NCBI RefSeq assembly: GCF_030403435.1
Contig: NZ_JAUEPH010000006.1
Location: forward strand, 267,183 to 331,182
Length of the DNA stretch: 64,000 nucleotides
DNA from: Algoriphagus sediminis
GTDB taxonomy: Bacteria > Bacteroidota > Bacteroidia > Cytophagales > Cyclobacteriaceae
Reading direction: 5' to 3'
The position numbers were made by a program, and so were the translations under genes. Every line of letters begins with the position of its first letter. Positions within the stretch are counted from its first letter, which is position 1. Below are positions 35,218 through 44,000 of this stretch, one piece after another. The notes below the pieces were generated by a model. The model did no database searches. It had not been told where the DNA came from and was given only the letters and a program-made list of their open reading frames with translations.

Positions 35218-35415
35218 ATGAATAAAATCAAGTTTTTTTCTGCGGGTTTTCTGCTAGTAATGTTCTCCTCACTTGGAGTGAGTGTTGCCCAATCTGGTAA
35301 TTGTGGCTATATACAAACTGGGTATTACCAGTATATAAATGGTGTAAAACACTGTGTTTTAGATAATTCAATGAGGCAGTGTGCTGCAATAGTAGATCCG
35401 TGTCCCGAACAATAA
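35218..35415 (+). CDS. Small exported Cys peptide (cassette 2, first)
   Basis: The ATG at 35218 gives a 65-residue product with signal peptide (NKIKFFSAGFLLVMFSSLG, cleavage near VSVAQ). A GTG at 35188 is in frame but would precede the signal. The mature peptide of about 41 residues has the spacing C-x16-C-x8-C-x6-C followed by PEQ at the end. It matches the next peptide at 22 of 37 positions from the first Cys, including ING, CVLDN, AIV and PCPEQ. The conserved Cys pattern points to two disulfides or another Cys-based modification. The function is unknown. Confidence 0.75.
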   Translation: MNKIKFFSAGFLLVMFSSLGVSVAQSGNCGYIQTGYYQYINGVKHCVLDNSMRQCAAIVDPCPEQ

Positions 35416-35430
35416 TTAAAAAGAAAAGAC

Positions 35431-35619
35431 ATGAAAAACATAAAAATCATTTTCGCTTTTACAGCAATATTGGCGGCTGGAATAGCGAACGCGCAAGGAG
35501 AAAAGTGCAATGTAAGGCAGAGCGGCTATAATCTTGAAATTAACGGATTTGACATCTGTGTATTAGACAATACTAGTCGCGAATGCTTCGCCATAGTGAA
35601 TCCTTGTCCAGAACAATAA
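35431..35619 (+). CDS. Small exported Cys peptide (cassette 2, second)
   Basis: This 62-residue product has a signal peptide (KNIKIIFAFTAILAAGIANA, then QGEK) and a mature part with C-x16-C-x8-C-x6-C-PEQ, the same spacing and C-terminus as the preceding peptide. It starts 15 nt after that gene, so the pair looks like a recent tandem duplication expressed together. A terminator follows 11 nt after its stop. The conservation of Cys and PCPEQ while other residues vary suggests selection on a folded or processed peptide. Confidence 0.75.
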   Translation: MKNIKIIFAFTAILAAGIANAQGEKCNVRQSGYNLEINGFDICVLDNTSRECFAIVNPCPEQ

Positions 35620-35630
35620 TTTGACTTACA

Positions 35631-35656
35631 CGCATCCCTTTAGGGATGCGTTTTTT
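35631..35656 (+). terminator. Intrinsic terminator between peptide gene and propeller gene (cassette 2)
   Basis: Stem CGCATCCC (35631-35638) and GGGATGCG (35643-35650) with a TTTA loop is followed by TTTTTT. The propeller ATG at 35659 lies 2 nt after the T run, so the ribosome-binding region coincides with the terminator. This mirrors the layout at 33921-33956. Confidence 0.9.
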
Positions 35657-35658
35657 AT

Positions 35659-36849
35659 ATGAAACAAGCATATTTGACCCTATTTACTTTTGTTTTCTTT
35701 TCCTGCATTGATGGAAACTCTGATGAATTAAAATTTGAAAAGATAGATTCTAAAAATTCAGAAATTCTTGAAATTTTCTCAAGTGATTTAAATGGAATTG
35801 GAAAAACGGAGACCTATTCAATTCCAGTAATCCTACCGCTACCCTTGGCTTCACAAAACTCTTCAATTGTAATTTTTGATTTTGCCGATAAACAACTGAA
35901 ACAATTCCTACCTGGTGGTATTTATCAATCATTTAATCCCTTAGAAGAAGGGCCTAATCGTCTTGGTGGTAGTTTTTTTAAAGGAGTAGGTTACCTAGAT
36001 GGTAGGACAGATAGTGTTTTAATTTCAAGTAATACTATGGTTAAATCATATGATTTAACTACTAAAACGATTGGATCTATCTCGTACGACAATTTTGATA
36101 CATGCCCATCTTTCAATAATTCTTTTTCTCAAATCTTTAGTTTTGGGACGCCTGAGGATGGAATTATTATCACCCAAAATGGTTCTCCATGCTATGATTT
36201 GAATGAATTGTTCAGTTCAGTGACCTTGGACAACTTTTCAGAAAAATTCTACGCAAGAATAAAGTCTATGAAAAGCGGCGAAGTCAAGTATAGTCTTCAG
36301 TTACCGAAACTTCCGATGGATAATTTATACGAACGTTTTAGGTTATACCTGACTTATTCCCCCTCAAATGATCGATTCTATGCTATGCTGAATCCAATGA
36401 CATATTTGTTTGAGTTTAAGTTTGACAAGAAAAACCTTGAATTTGAGCTTCTCAATACCTGGGATTTGGAGATGAGATTTAGTGCATTGCCAGTAGACTA
36501 TTTTATAGAAGAAAAGCATAATACCCAAGCTTCAAATCTATCTTTGGATTATAATTTTGAAATCAATTTTATTGATTCATTTCAGGACCAATTATTCATA
36601 TCTTACCTGCCTTCAAAAGAACTAGCATACGAAAATGTGGATGATGCTCCATTTTCTTCTCATAATCTGCTGGCTATAGTTGACTTGAAGGATAAGAATA
36701 TCAAGACCTATGCTTTTAACTATTATGAAATACAGTTTTTTGGAGCTACCAGCGATGGAATTTGGTTATATGATGTGAGGACATCCGAGCAAGGTGGAAA
36801 ATCTATATTTAAAATAATCCCACACTCTAGCATTGAATTATTACGTTAA
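35659..36849 (+). CDS. Beta-propeller-like lipoprotein (cassette 2, DUF4221 type)
   Basis: This 396-residue protein has a lipoprotein signal (hydrophobic run ending FFSC, Cys about residue 16). The mature part shows blade-like repeats (SSIVIFDFADKQLKQFLPGG, VLISSNTMVKSYDLTTKTIG, DRFYAMLNPMTYLFEFKFD, NLLAIVDLKDKNIKTYAFNY, DGIWLYDVRTSE) in keeping with the DUF4221/6-bladed propeller lipoproteins of Bacteroidota. It follows a terminator directly and has no visible promoter. It is the second propeller of the array and is more typical in length than the first. A role as surface or periplasmic partner of the Cys peptides is inference. Confidence 0.8.
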   Translation: MKQAYLTLFTFVFFSCIDGNSDELKFEKIDSKNSEILEIFSSDLNGIGKTETYSIPVILPLPLASQNSSIVIFDFADKQLKQFLPGGIYQSFNPLEEGPNRLGGSFFKGVGYLDGRTDSVLISSNTMVKSYDLTTKTIGSISYDNFDTCPSFNNSFSQIFSFGTPEDGIIITQNGSPCYDLNELFSSVTLDNFSEKFYARIKSMKSGEVKYSLQLPKLPMDNLYERFRLYLTYSPSNDRFYAMLNPMTYLFEFKFDKKNLEFELLNTWDLEMRFSALPVDYFIEEKHNTQASNLSLDYNFEINFIDSFQDQLFISYLPSKELAYENVDDAPFSSHNLLAIVDLKDKNIKTYAFNYYEIQFFGATSDGIWLYDVRTSEQGGKSIFKIIPHSSIELLR

Positions 36850-36887
36850 GACCTTTCCAATTACTTCAAAAAAAGAGTAGTTCATTT

Positions 36888-36920
36888 TTTAACACCTTTT
36901 TTGAAATTTTCCCTTTGAGA
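36888..36920 (+). repeat. Cassette leader repeat, truncated copy C
   Basis: 33 bp identical to the first 33 bp of copy B, running from TTTAACACC to CCCTTTGAGA. The sequence then diverges, and the ATG of the mini reading frame is lost. It lies 44 bp before the RND adaptor gene and marks the right edge of the cassette array. Confidence 0.85.
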
Positions 36921-36963
36921 TTAAAGAATTGCTTAGTTACTTAAGCGACCAACTATTATCTCG

Positions 36964-38034
36964 ATGAAGAAACAACTTTTACTCTCCCTCTTTTGCCTTT
37001 CGGCGCTTGCATTCTCTTGCGAAGAAAAAGCCGAATCCGTAGAAGAAGCCCCTGCAGAGTCCTTCAGAAATGAAGTGGCAGCGACCGAAGTGAATATCGC
37101 TTCAGCAGAACGAAAAAGCTTCGATTATCTGATTAATGCGACTGGAAAGCTTGAGGCGGCTTCTGAGGTCATGGCTGTAATCGAGCAGGCCGGGTATCTG
37201 ATTGAGCTTCCGATCAGAGAAGGCCAATTTGTAAATAAAGGTAAAGTTATCGCCAGACTAGATGACACAGAAGCCAAGCTGGCTTTGCAAAAAGCTAATA
37301 TTTCATTGAGAAATGCACTTGCCGAGTTTGAGTCGATGAAATTGGGTTTTGGGACCTTATTTGAATCTGATGATGAGGAGAGAAAGGCCATAGTGGAAGA
37401 ACAGCTAAAAGCAAAAAGCGGGGTATTTCTTTCTGAAGTGGAGCTCAGAGAGGCAGAATTGGCACTTGCGCGATGCGAAGTAAAAGCCCCGATTTCCGGT
37501 CGGATTGCGGATTTGAAATTTCGGGAAGGAAGCCTGGTGGGTGCCAGTTCAGAGCTTTGTGAGATTTTGGGTAGCAATGGTCTAGTGCTCCGAGTAAAGG
37601 TATTGGAGTCGGATATTGGCCTCATCAGCACCAATCAGAAGGCTGAGATTTTCCCGGTTTCTAATACAAGTGAAGCCATTACGGGAAGAGTGATTGGAAT
37701 CAATCCTAGAGTAGACGATAATGGTTTGGTTCAGGTCTCTTTAGCTTTGGCCTCAGCCAAAAACTTACTTCCGGGCATGAACGCACGCGCCATCATCCGT
37801 GCACCCCAATCGAATAGCCTGGTGGTTCCCAAGGATGCGGTGGTCTACCGATCCGGCCGTCCGGTGGTATTTACTATCGTGAATAATGAATCCAACTGGA
37901 ACTATGTGGAGGTAGGAAAGGACAATGGCGAAGAAGTGGAAATCCTCGATGGTATCGAAGATGGCAGCATTGTGATTACTTCAAATAATCTGCAGCTGGC
38001 ACATCAGGCTCCTGTTCAAATCGTAGAAGGGTAA
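36964..38034 (+). CDS. RND efflux periplasmic adaptor (membrane fusion) lipoprotein
   Basis: This 356-residue protein has a lipoprotein signal (lipobox AFSC, Cys about residue 19). It shows the adaptor order: biotinyl-lipoyl half (INATGKLEAASEVMAVIEQA, PIREGQFVNKGKVIARLDD), coiled-coil hairpin (about 100-165), second lipoyl half (CEVKAPISGRIADLKFREGS), beta-barrel domain and membrane-proximal domain. It links the inner-membrane permeases to an outer-membrane channel. The permease gene starts 3 nt after it, so this is an operon. No regulator is adjacent. Confidence 0.93.
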   Translation: MKKQLLLSLFCLSALAFSCEEKAESVEEAPAESFRNEVAATEVNIASAERKSFDYLINATGKLEAASEVMAVIEQAGYLIELPIREGQFVNKGKVIARLDDTEAKLALQKANISLRNALAEFESMKLGFGTLFESDDEERKAIVEEQLKAKSGVFLSEVELREAELALARCEVKAPISGRIADLKFREGSLVGASSELCEILGSNGLVLRVKVLESDIGLISTNQKAEIFPVSNTSEAITGRVIGINPRVDDNGLVQVSLALASAKNLLPGMNARAIIRAPQSNSLVVPKDAVVYRSGRPVVFTIVNNESNWNYVEVGKDNGEEVEILDGIEDGSIVITSNNLQLAHQAPVQIVEG

Positions 38035-38037
38035 TCC

Positions 38038-41000
38038 ATGGTTAGATTTCTACTGGCCCGACCCATTGCGGTATTCATGACTTTTTTGGCTTTGATGGTT
38101 TTCTCCTTCATTGTCCTGAGAACTTTGCCCATTTCCTTGTTGCCGCCTATCGATGTGCCTCAGATCGTGGTAAAGGTGAGCTATCCCAATGCTTCTCCGG
38201 AAGCCATCGAACAAAATGTGCTTTCCCCGATTCGTGAAGGGTTGATCACATTAAATGGTTTGGAACAAATGGACTCCAAATCCGGCTCCGAAGTCGGGAC
38301 GATCAATCTGACCTTTGAGTATGGTACTCAAATGGAATTGGCCTACATCGACGTGAATGAAAAGATAGACCGCCTCAGTAATTCCCTACCCGAGGAGCTT
38401 GCCAGGCCCGAGGTGATTCGAATCAATACTTCTGATATTCCTGTGGCTCGGGTTCAGGTGGTGCCGAAGGAAAATATTGATGATATAGAGGTGAGCTTAC
38501 TCGCGGAGAATGTCCTCAAAAAGAGAATAGAGCAATTACCCGGAGTTTCACTGGTGGACATTAATGGGAAGAAAGATCGCATAATCACCGTAAAACCGAA
38601 TGAGGAAGCCTTGTCCGCACTGGGGATGACGCAGGAACAAGTGATTTCCGCCATCCAATCCGGTAATTCTGAACTTCCAGGTATTTCTGTCAAGGATGGA
38701 CAGTTCAGGTATTTTCTACGTCTTGCCACTCGGGTAAATACTCCATCCGATATAGAAAGCCTGCCCGTAGCTGCCCCATCCGGAGCTATTATTCCTCTGA
38801 GAAATCTAGCTCAAGTCTCCTATGAGGCCGAAGAAATGCTAGGTTATCATCTTTTTGGTCAAACCGAATCACTGGTCATTACCGTCCATAAGCAGGCTTC
38901 CGCCAAAATGAATGAGCTCATTCCTGAGCTAAAAGATGCCATTGAATTATTCAGAGAAGATTACCCCCAAGTAGAATTTGAGCTGACTCAGGATCAGTCA
39001 AACCTGCTCAATGCAGCCATTGACAATCTGAGTACCTCCTTGCTTTTTGGTGGGGTTTTCGCCTTCGCGATTCTATTTATTTTTATGAAGGATTACCGAA
39101 TTCCGATCATTATCGGGGTGAGTCTTCCTTCATCACTTTTGATCAGTTTTCTGGTTTTTTACTTCACTGATCTTTCCATCAATATCATTTCTCTTTCTGG
39201 ACTTGCATTGGGTATTGGTATGTTGATTGACAATGCGATCATCGTGCTTGATAATATCACCCGTAAAAGAGAAAGTGGACTTTCACTTTTTGAAGCATGT
39301 ATTTCGGGCGTAAATGAAGTGATGGGAGCGCTGATTAGTTCGGTTCTTACTACTCTTGCAGTATTTGTTCCGCTGGTTTTTCTTAGTGGTATTTCCGGTG
39401 CTTTGTTTTTCGATCAGGCGGTAGCCGTGGCATCGATTCTATCTGTATCCCTTGCAGTGGCTTTTATCCTTTTACCCATGCTCTACTTTTTCTTTTTCTC
39501 CCGGAGCAAAAAGGTGGAGGACGGAAGTGAGAGTCGATTCTTTAGTGGAGTGCTAAAGCTTTATGACTCGGGATATGAAAAAATAATGGCTAATCGATCC
39601 GTGTTTCTCTTTCTTTTTGCCATTCTGATTCCTCTGGGACTGCTGATCAGCCAGATACTGGATACAGAAGGTTTGCCAGAAATAGAAAAGTTGGATGCTA
39701 CCTTAGAAATCGATTGGAGTGAGCCTATTTCTGCCTCAGAAAATAAGAATCGGGTTTTGGAATTGATGGGGCTTTTGGCGGACGAATATCAGCAGGCTGA
39801 AGCCGATATCGGGGTGAGGCAGTTTTTGCTTTATGGAGGAGATAACTCCATCCAGCAATCGCTTTTGTATTTTCTGTTTTCCAGCACCGATGCTAAGGAC
39901 GAGGCATTGAGGCGTCTGGATGATTATATCAAGTCGAACTATCCTGCAGCAACCTTTTCCCTTGGAGATGCACCCAATGCCTTTGATCAGCTATTCAATT
40001 CAGCTTTGCCATACTACGAAGTGAGATGGAAAGACCTGGAATCCAAAGAGCCTGTTTCCGAAGGTCAAATGGGGCCTTGGCTCAGCCAACTCCCGACTTC
40101 AGAATGGGAGAGAGGTCCGGGTCTCCAGACAGAGGCTTCAGTGGTTTTCACACTTCGGGCTGATCGCCTGGCCACATACCAAATCCCCATGGAGACGGTA
40201 CAGGATTTGATTTCGAGGTTATTTGGAACGTTTACTATTACAGATATTCGAAGATTTGGAGAGATTACCCCGATCAGATTAAAAGAATCTCAGGACAGAT
40301 TTGAAAACCTTCTGCAAAACACCAGAGTATATGCCTCCGATTCCAGCTCCTATATTTTGGATGAATTTGTAGATTATGAGTACGAAGATCATTATAAATT
40401 CGTCACAGCCGATAAAGGAGGGATTTATCAATCGGTGTATGTCACGGAGGAAAATCCTGAAGATCTCGAAAGCGATTTTATCCGCTGGGGACAGGAAAAG
40501 AATCTTGGAATAGAAGTGGTGGGGCAGTATTTTAAAGATCGTGAGAATATCCAGCAATTGATTGGGATTTTAATGATCTCAGTGCTTTTGCTTTATTTCA
40601 TTTTAGCAGCTCAGTTTGAAAGTTTCATTCAGCCATTGATTGTGGTTTTCACTTTGCCCCTAGGCATAGGTGGAGCATTTCTGGTGCTTTGGCTGGCTGG
40701 ATCATCTCTGAATGTGATGTCGGCGATTGGTCTGGTGGTGATGCTGGGAATCATGGTGAATGATGCGATTCTGAAAATTGATACCATCAATAGGCTCAGA
40801 AAAGAATATGCAGAAGGGGGGGAGATGACAAAAATGGAAGCTTTAGAAAAAGCCCTGCATAGGGCTGGACAGATTAGGCTTAAGCCTATCTTGATGACAT
40901 CGATTACCACCATCTTGGCTTTGGTACCCATTATTTTCAGTTCAGGTCTTGGGGCAGATTTGCAAAGACCCCTTGTGGAGGCGGTTATTGGTGGGTTGAC

Positions 41001-41082
41001 TATTGGAACTGTCACCGCACTTTTCTTTGTGCCTTTGGCTTACTGGTTTTTTACTTCTAAAAAGAAACTGAGGGAGGCATAA
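38038..41082 (+). CDS. RND efflux permease, first of two
   Basis: This 1014-residue inner-membrane protein has the AcrB-type layout: TM1 (about 10-30), large periplasmic loop with SYPNASPEAIEQNVLSPI, TM2-TM6, second loop, TM8-TM12. The TM4 motif is LGIGMLIDNAIIVLDN (about residue 390-405), so the second relay Asp of AcrB is Asn here. The TM10 motif is GIMVNDAILKID (about 900), with Asn where AcrB has the relay Lys. It should use the proton gradient to expel hydrophobic or toxic compounds or metals; the substrate is unknown. It lies 3 nt after the adaptor and 1 nt before a second permease. Confidence 0.93.
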   Translation: MVRFLLARPIAVFMTFLALMVFSFIVLRTLPISLLPPIDVPQIVVKVSYPNASPEAIEQNVLSPIREGLITLNGLEQMDSKSGSEVGTINLTFEYGTQMELAYIDVNEKIDRLSNSLPEELARPEVIRINTSDIPVARVQVVPKENIDDIEVSLLAENVLKKRIEQLPGVSLVDINGKKDRIITVKPNEEALSALGMTQEQVISAIQSGNSELPGISVKDGQFRYFLRLATRVNTPSDIESLPVAAPSGAIIPLRNLAQVSYEAEEMLGYHLFGQTESLVITVHKQASAKMNELIPELKDAIELFREDYPQVEFELTQDQSNLLNAAIDNLSTSLLFGGVFAFAILFIFMKDYRIPIIIGVSLPSSLLISFLVFYFTDLSINIISLSGLALGIGMLIDNAIIVLDNITRKRESGLSLFEACISGVNEVMGALISSVLTTLAVFVPLVFLSGISGALFFDQAVAVASILSVSLAVAFILLPMLYFFFFSRSKKVEDGSESRFFSGVLKLYDSGYEKIMANRSVFLFLFAILIPLGLLISQILDTEGLPEIEKLDATLEIDWSEPISASENKNRVLELMGLLADEYQQAEADIGVRQFLLYGGDNSIQQSLLYFLFSSTDAKDEALRRLDDYIKSNYPAATFSLGDAPNAFDQLFNSALPYYEVRWKDLESKEPVSEGQMGPWLSQLPTSEWERGPGLQTEASVVFTLRADRLATYQIPMETVQDLISRLFGTFTITDIRRFGEITPIRLKESQDRFENLLQNTRVYASDSSSYILDEFVDYEYEDHYKFVTADKGGIYQSVYVTEENPEDLESDFIRWGQEKNLGIEVVGQYFKDRENIQQLIGILMISVLLLYFILAAQFESFIQPLIVVFTLPLGIGGAFLVLWLAGSSLNVMSAIGLVVMLGIMVNDAILKIDTINRLRKEYAEGGEMTKMEALEKALHRAGQIRLKPILMTSITTILALVPIIFSSGLGADLQRPLVEAVIGGLTIGTVTALFFVPLAYWFFTSKKKLREA

Positions 41083-41083
41083 G

Positions 41084-44000
41084 ATGACAGCATTTCGGAT
41101 CTTGATCGTTTTTGTGCTCCTGTCCATTTGTGGATTTGCTGTGATTCCTTTACTGTCTGTGGACTTGAATCCCAGAGAACGAGAGCCGGTGTTGACGATC
41201 AGCTATGGTATTCCGAGGTCTTCTCCAGAAATCATCGAAAAACTAGCCACTTCACCATTGGAGGGTACTTTCAGCCAGCTGTCTGAGCTGAATAATTTGG
41301 AGTCTGTATCGAATTATAATCAGGGAAGTATTACGCTTCGTTTTGACAAGGAAGCAGATATGGAGCTCAAAAAGTTTGAGGTGGCTTCGATGATCCGGCA
41401 GGTTTATCCGCAAATGGATCAGCGGGTTTCCTATCCTCAAATTAGCCAGTCATCTGATCGGAATCGGGATGTCAGGAATCCGATTTTAACCTATTCTGTG
41501 AATGGCCCTTTTGCATCTTTTGAGATCAAAAAGATTGCTGAGGACGTGATCAAGCCAGCGGTGACGCGATTTGAAGAAGTGGAAGAAGTCACGGTTAGAG
41601 GGGCAAATGATTTGCAGCTGTATGTGACTTACGATATTCAAAAGATGCAGGCCTTTGGGGTCACCCGTGGTGAATTGAGCAATAAAATTAATCAAGCCTT
41701 TGGTCGCTCTTACCCGGGTGCTTTGGTAAATGGGGCCGGGGAAACGCTTTTTATTGAGATTGATCGCTCACTGAAAAGTATGGATCAACTGGAAACTCTT
41801 CCCATCAAGCAGGTGGATGGGATGGATATCAGGCTTCGGGATTTGGCCGAGCTGACGCTCGAAGAGGCTGAACCTTCCAGTTACTATCGAATCAATGGGA
41901 ATAATTCTGTTACTGTTTCGATTTTTAATAGAGACGGAGTAAATAAGGTTTTGCTTGCACAAAACTTAAAAGCTGCTGTGGAGGATACAAAAGGTCTTCT
42001 GCCTGCAGGTTTTGAAATTCGATTGGAAAATGACGATACAGAGTTTCTGGAAAAAGAGCTGGACAAAATTTACAAGCGTTCAGGTCTTTCCATTCTTATC
42101 CTGATTGTTTTCATCTTTCTGATCAACCGGAATGTCAAGTATTTGACTATCCTTTTCTTAGGGATTATAGCCAATCTCAGCCTCTGTGCTATCGTACTTT
42201 ATTTTCTCAAAGTGGATATTCATTTGTATTCACTGGCTGGCTTGACCATTAGTTTTGGTCTGATCGTGGATAATGCCATCATCATGATCGACCATTTGCA
42301 TAAGCACAAAAACAGAAGAGTATTCTTGGCTTTGCTTGCTGCTTCGCTCACTACGATTGCGGCATTGATGATCGTATTTTTCTTACCCGAAGAAGACCGG
42401 AAGAACCTAACGGAATTTTCTATTGTGGTTTCGGTTATGCTGGGAATCAGTCTGTTGATTGCGCTGTTTTTTACCCCTGCATTTTATCAGGTTCTTTTTG
42501 GAGAGTCAGTGAGCAAGGGTAGACAGCTAACCATTCCAAAGCTCAGAAGACGGGTTAAAGCTTTGCATAGATATCAGGCCACGGTGGCCTGGACGGCCAA
42601 ATACCGAAAGACCTTTATTGTTGCGATTATTCTTCTATTTGGAACTCCAATTTTCTGGCTGCCTGCTACCTGGGAAGACAAGGACTGGTACAATAAAACG
42701 GTCGGAAATACTTTCTATCAGGAGGAGATACGACCTTATGTGGATATTGCCCTGGGAGGATCTTTGAGGATGTTTGTGAGGGGAGTTTTTGAGAAGAGTT
42801 CCTACCGTGAAGCAGAAAAGACCCGCTTGTATGTGATGGCCAGATTGCCTTTTGGTAATACTCTGGACCAGATGGACTTCATCATGCGGGAGTTTGAAGA
42901 ATATCTGAAGGGAGTGGATGGAATCGATCAATTTGTCACCTATGTCATCTCAGGTCAGCGAGCACAGATCATCATCACTTTTACAGAACAAGCTGAGAAA
43001 GGGCCCTTGCCGTACCAATTGAAAGGTAAACTTTCTGTTAAATCGACCGACTGGTCAGGAGCACAATGGAATATTTACGGGGTGGGACAAGGATTCTATA
43101 CTGGTGCCGGTGGAGAAGGTATTCCTAATTTCCGTGTGGAGATGAGAGGGTATAATTTTGATGAGCTGGAAAGGCAAACCCAGATTTTGGCTGAAAAGCT
43201 ACTCCAGCATAAGCGTATTCAGGAAGTAAATACCAATGAACGTCTCAGCTACTCCGAGCAAAAAACGGAAGAGTATGTTCTTCGCCTGGACCAAAACCAG
43301 ATTGCTCTGGGTCAGACCAACCAATTTGAAGTGATTAATGCCTTGCAGGATATGTCTAAACCTCAATCCGCTAGTGGGTATTTGGCATTGGATGAAAAGA
43401 ATTATGGGGTCATCATTCGAGAGGCAGATTCAAAGAACTTTAGCAAGTTTGACTTAGAAAAGACGGGCTTGATCGGTGGCGAAGACCGGATTTACAAGGT
43501 TGCGGATTTTGGTACTTTGACAAAAGAAACCACCACAAATGCACTGCATAAGGAGAATAGACAATATATCCGTGTGGCGTCCTTTGAATACATGGGCTCT
43601 GCGAAGTTTGGGAATGAGTACCTGGATGAGGTTTTGGAGGAAATGAAGGTGAGCATGCCGATAGGGTATGAAGCTAAAAAGCAAAGCTGGTCTTGGGACT
43701 TTGATAAAGCCAAAAGGCAATATGGATTAATCGGTTTGTTGATCATCGGGATATTTCTGATCTGCTCTGTGCTTTTCGAAAACCTTAAACAGCCGCTTTA
43801 TATCATAGCTATCATTCCGATTAGTTTTATCGGGCTTTTCCTGATATTCTCACTATTCGATTTTTACTTCGATCAAGGAGGCTACGCGGCATTCGTCATG
43901 TTGGGAGGCTTGGCTGTGAATGCCGGGATTTTCATCATCAACGACCTGAATAACCGAAAAACGGGAGATTATCATAGAAATGTATTGAAGTCTATAGCAG

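Noticed and set aside
33687..35619. Cys-rich peptides as classical lanthipeptide or lasso precursors
   Set aside because: They carry Sec signal peptides rather than RiPP leader sequences, and no LanM, radical-SAM, cyclase or peptidase-transporter gene is near.
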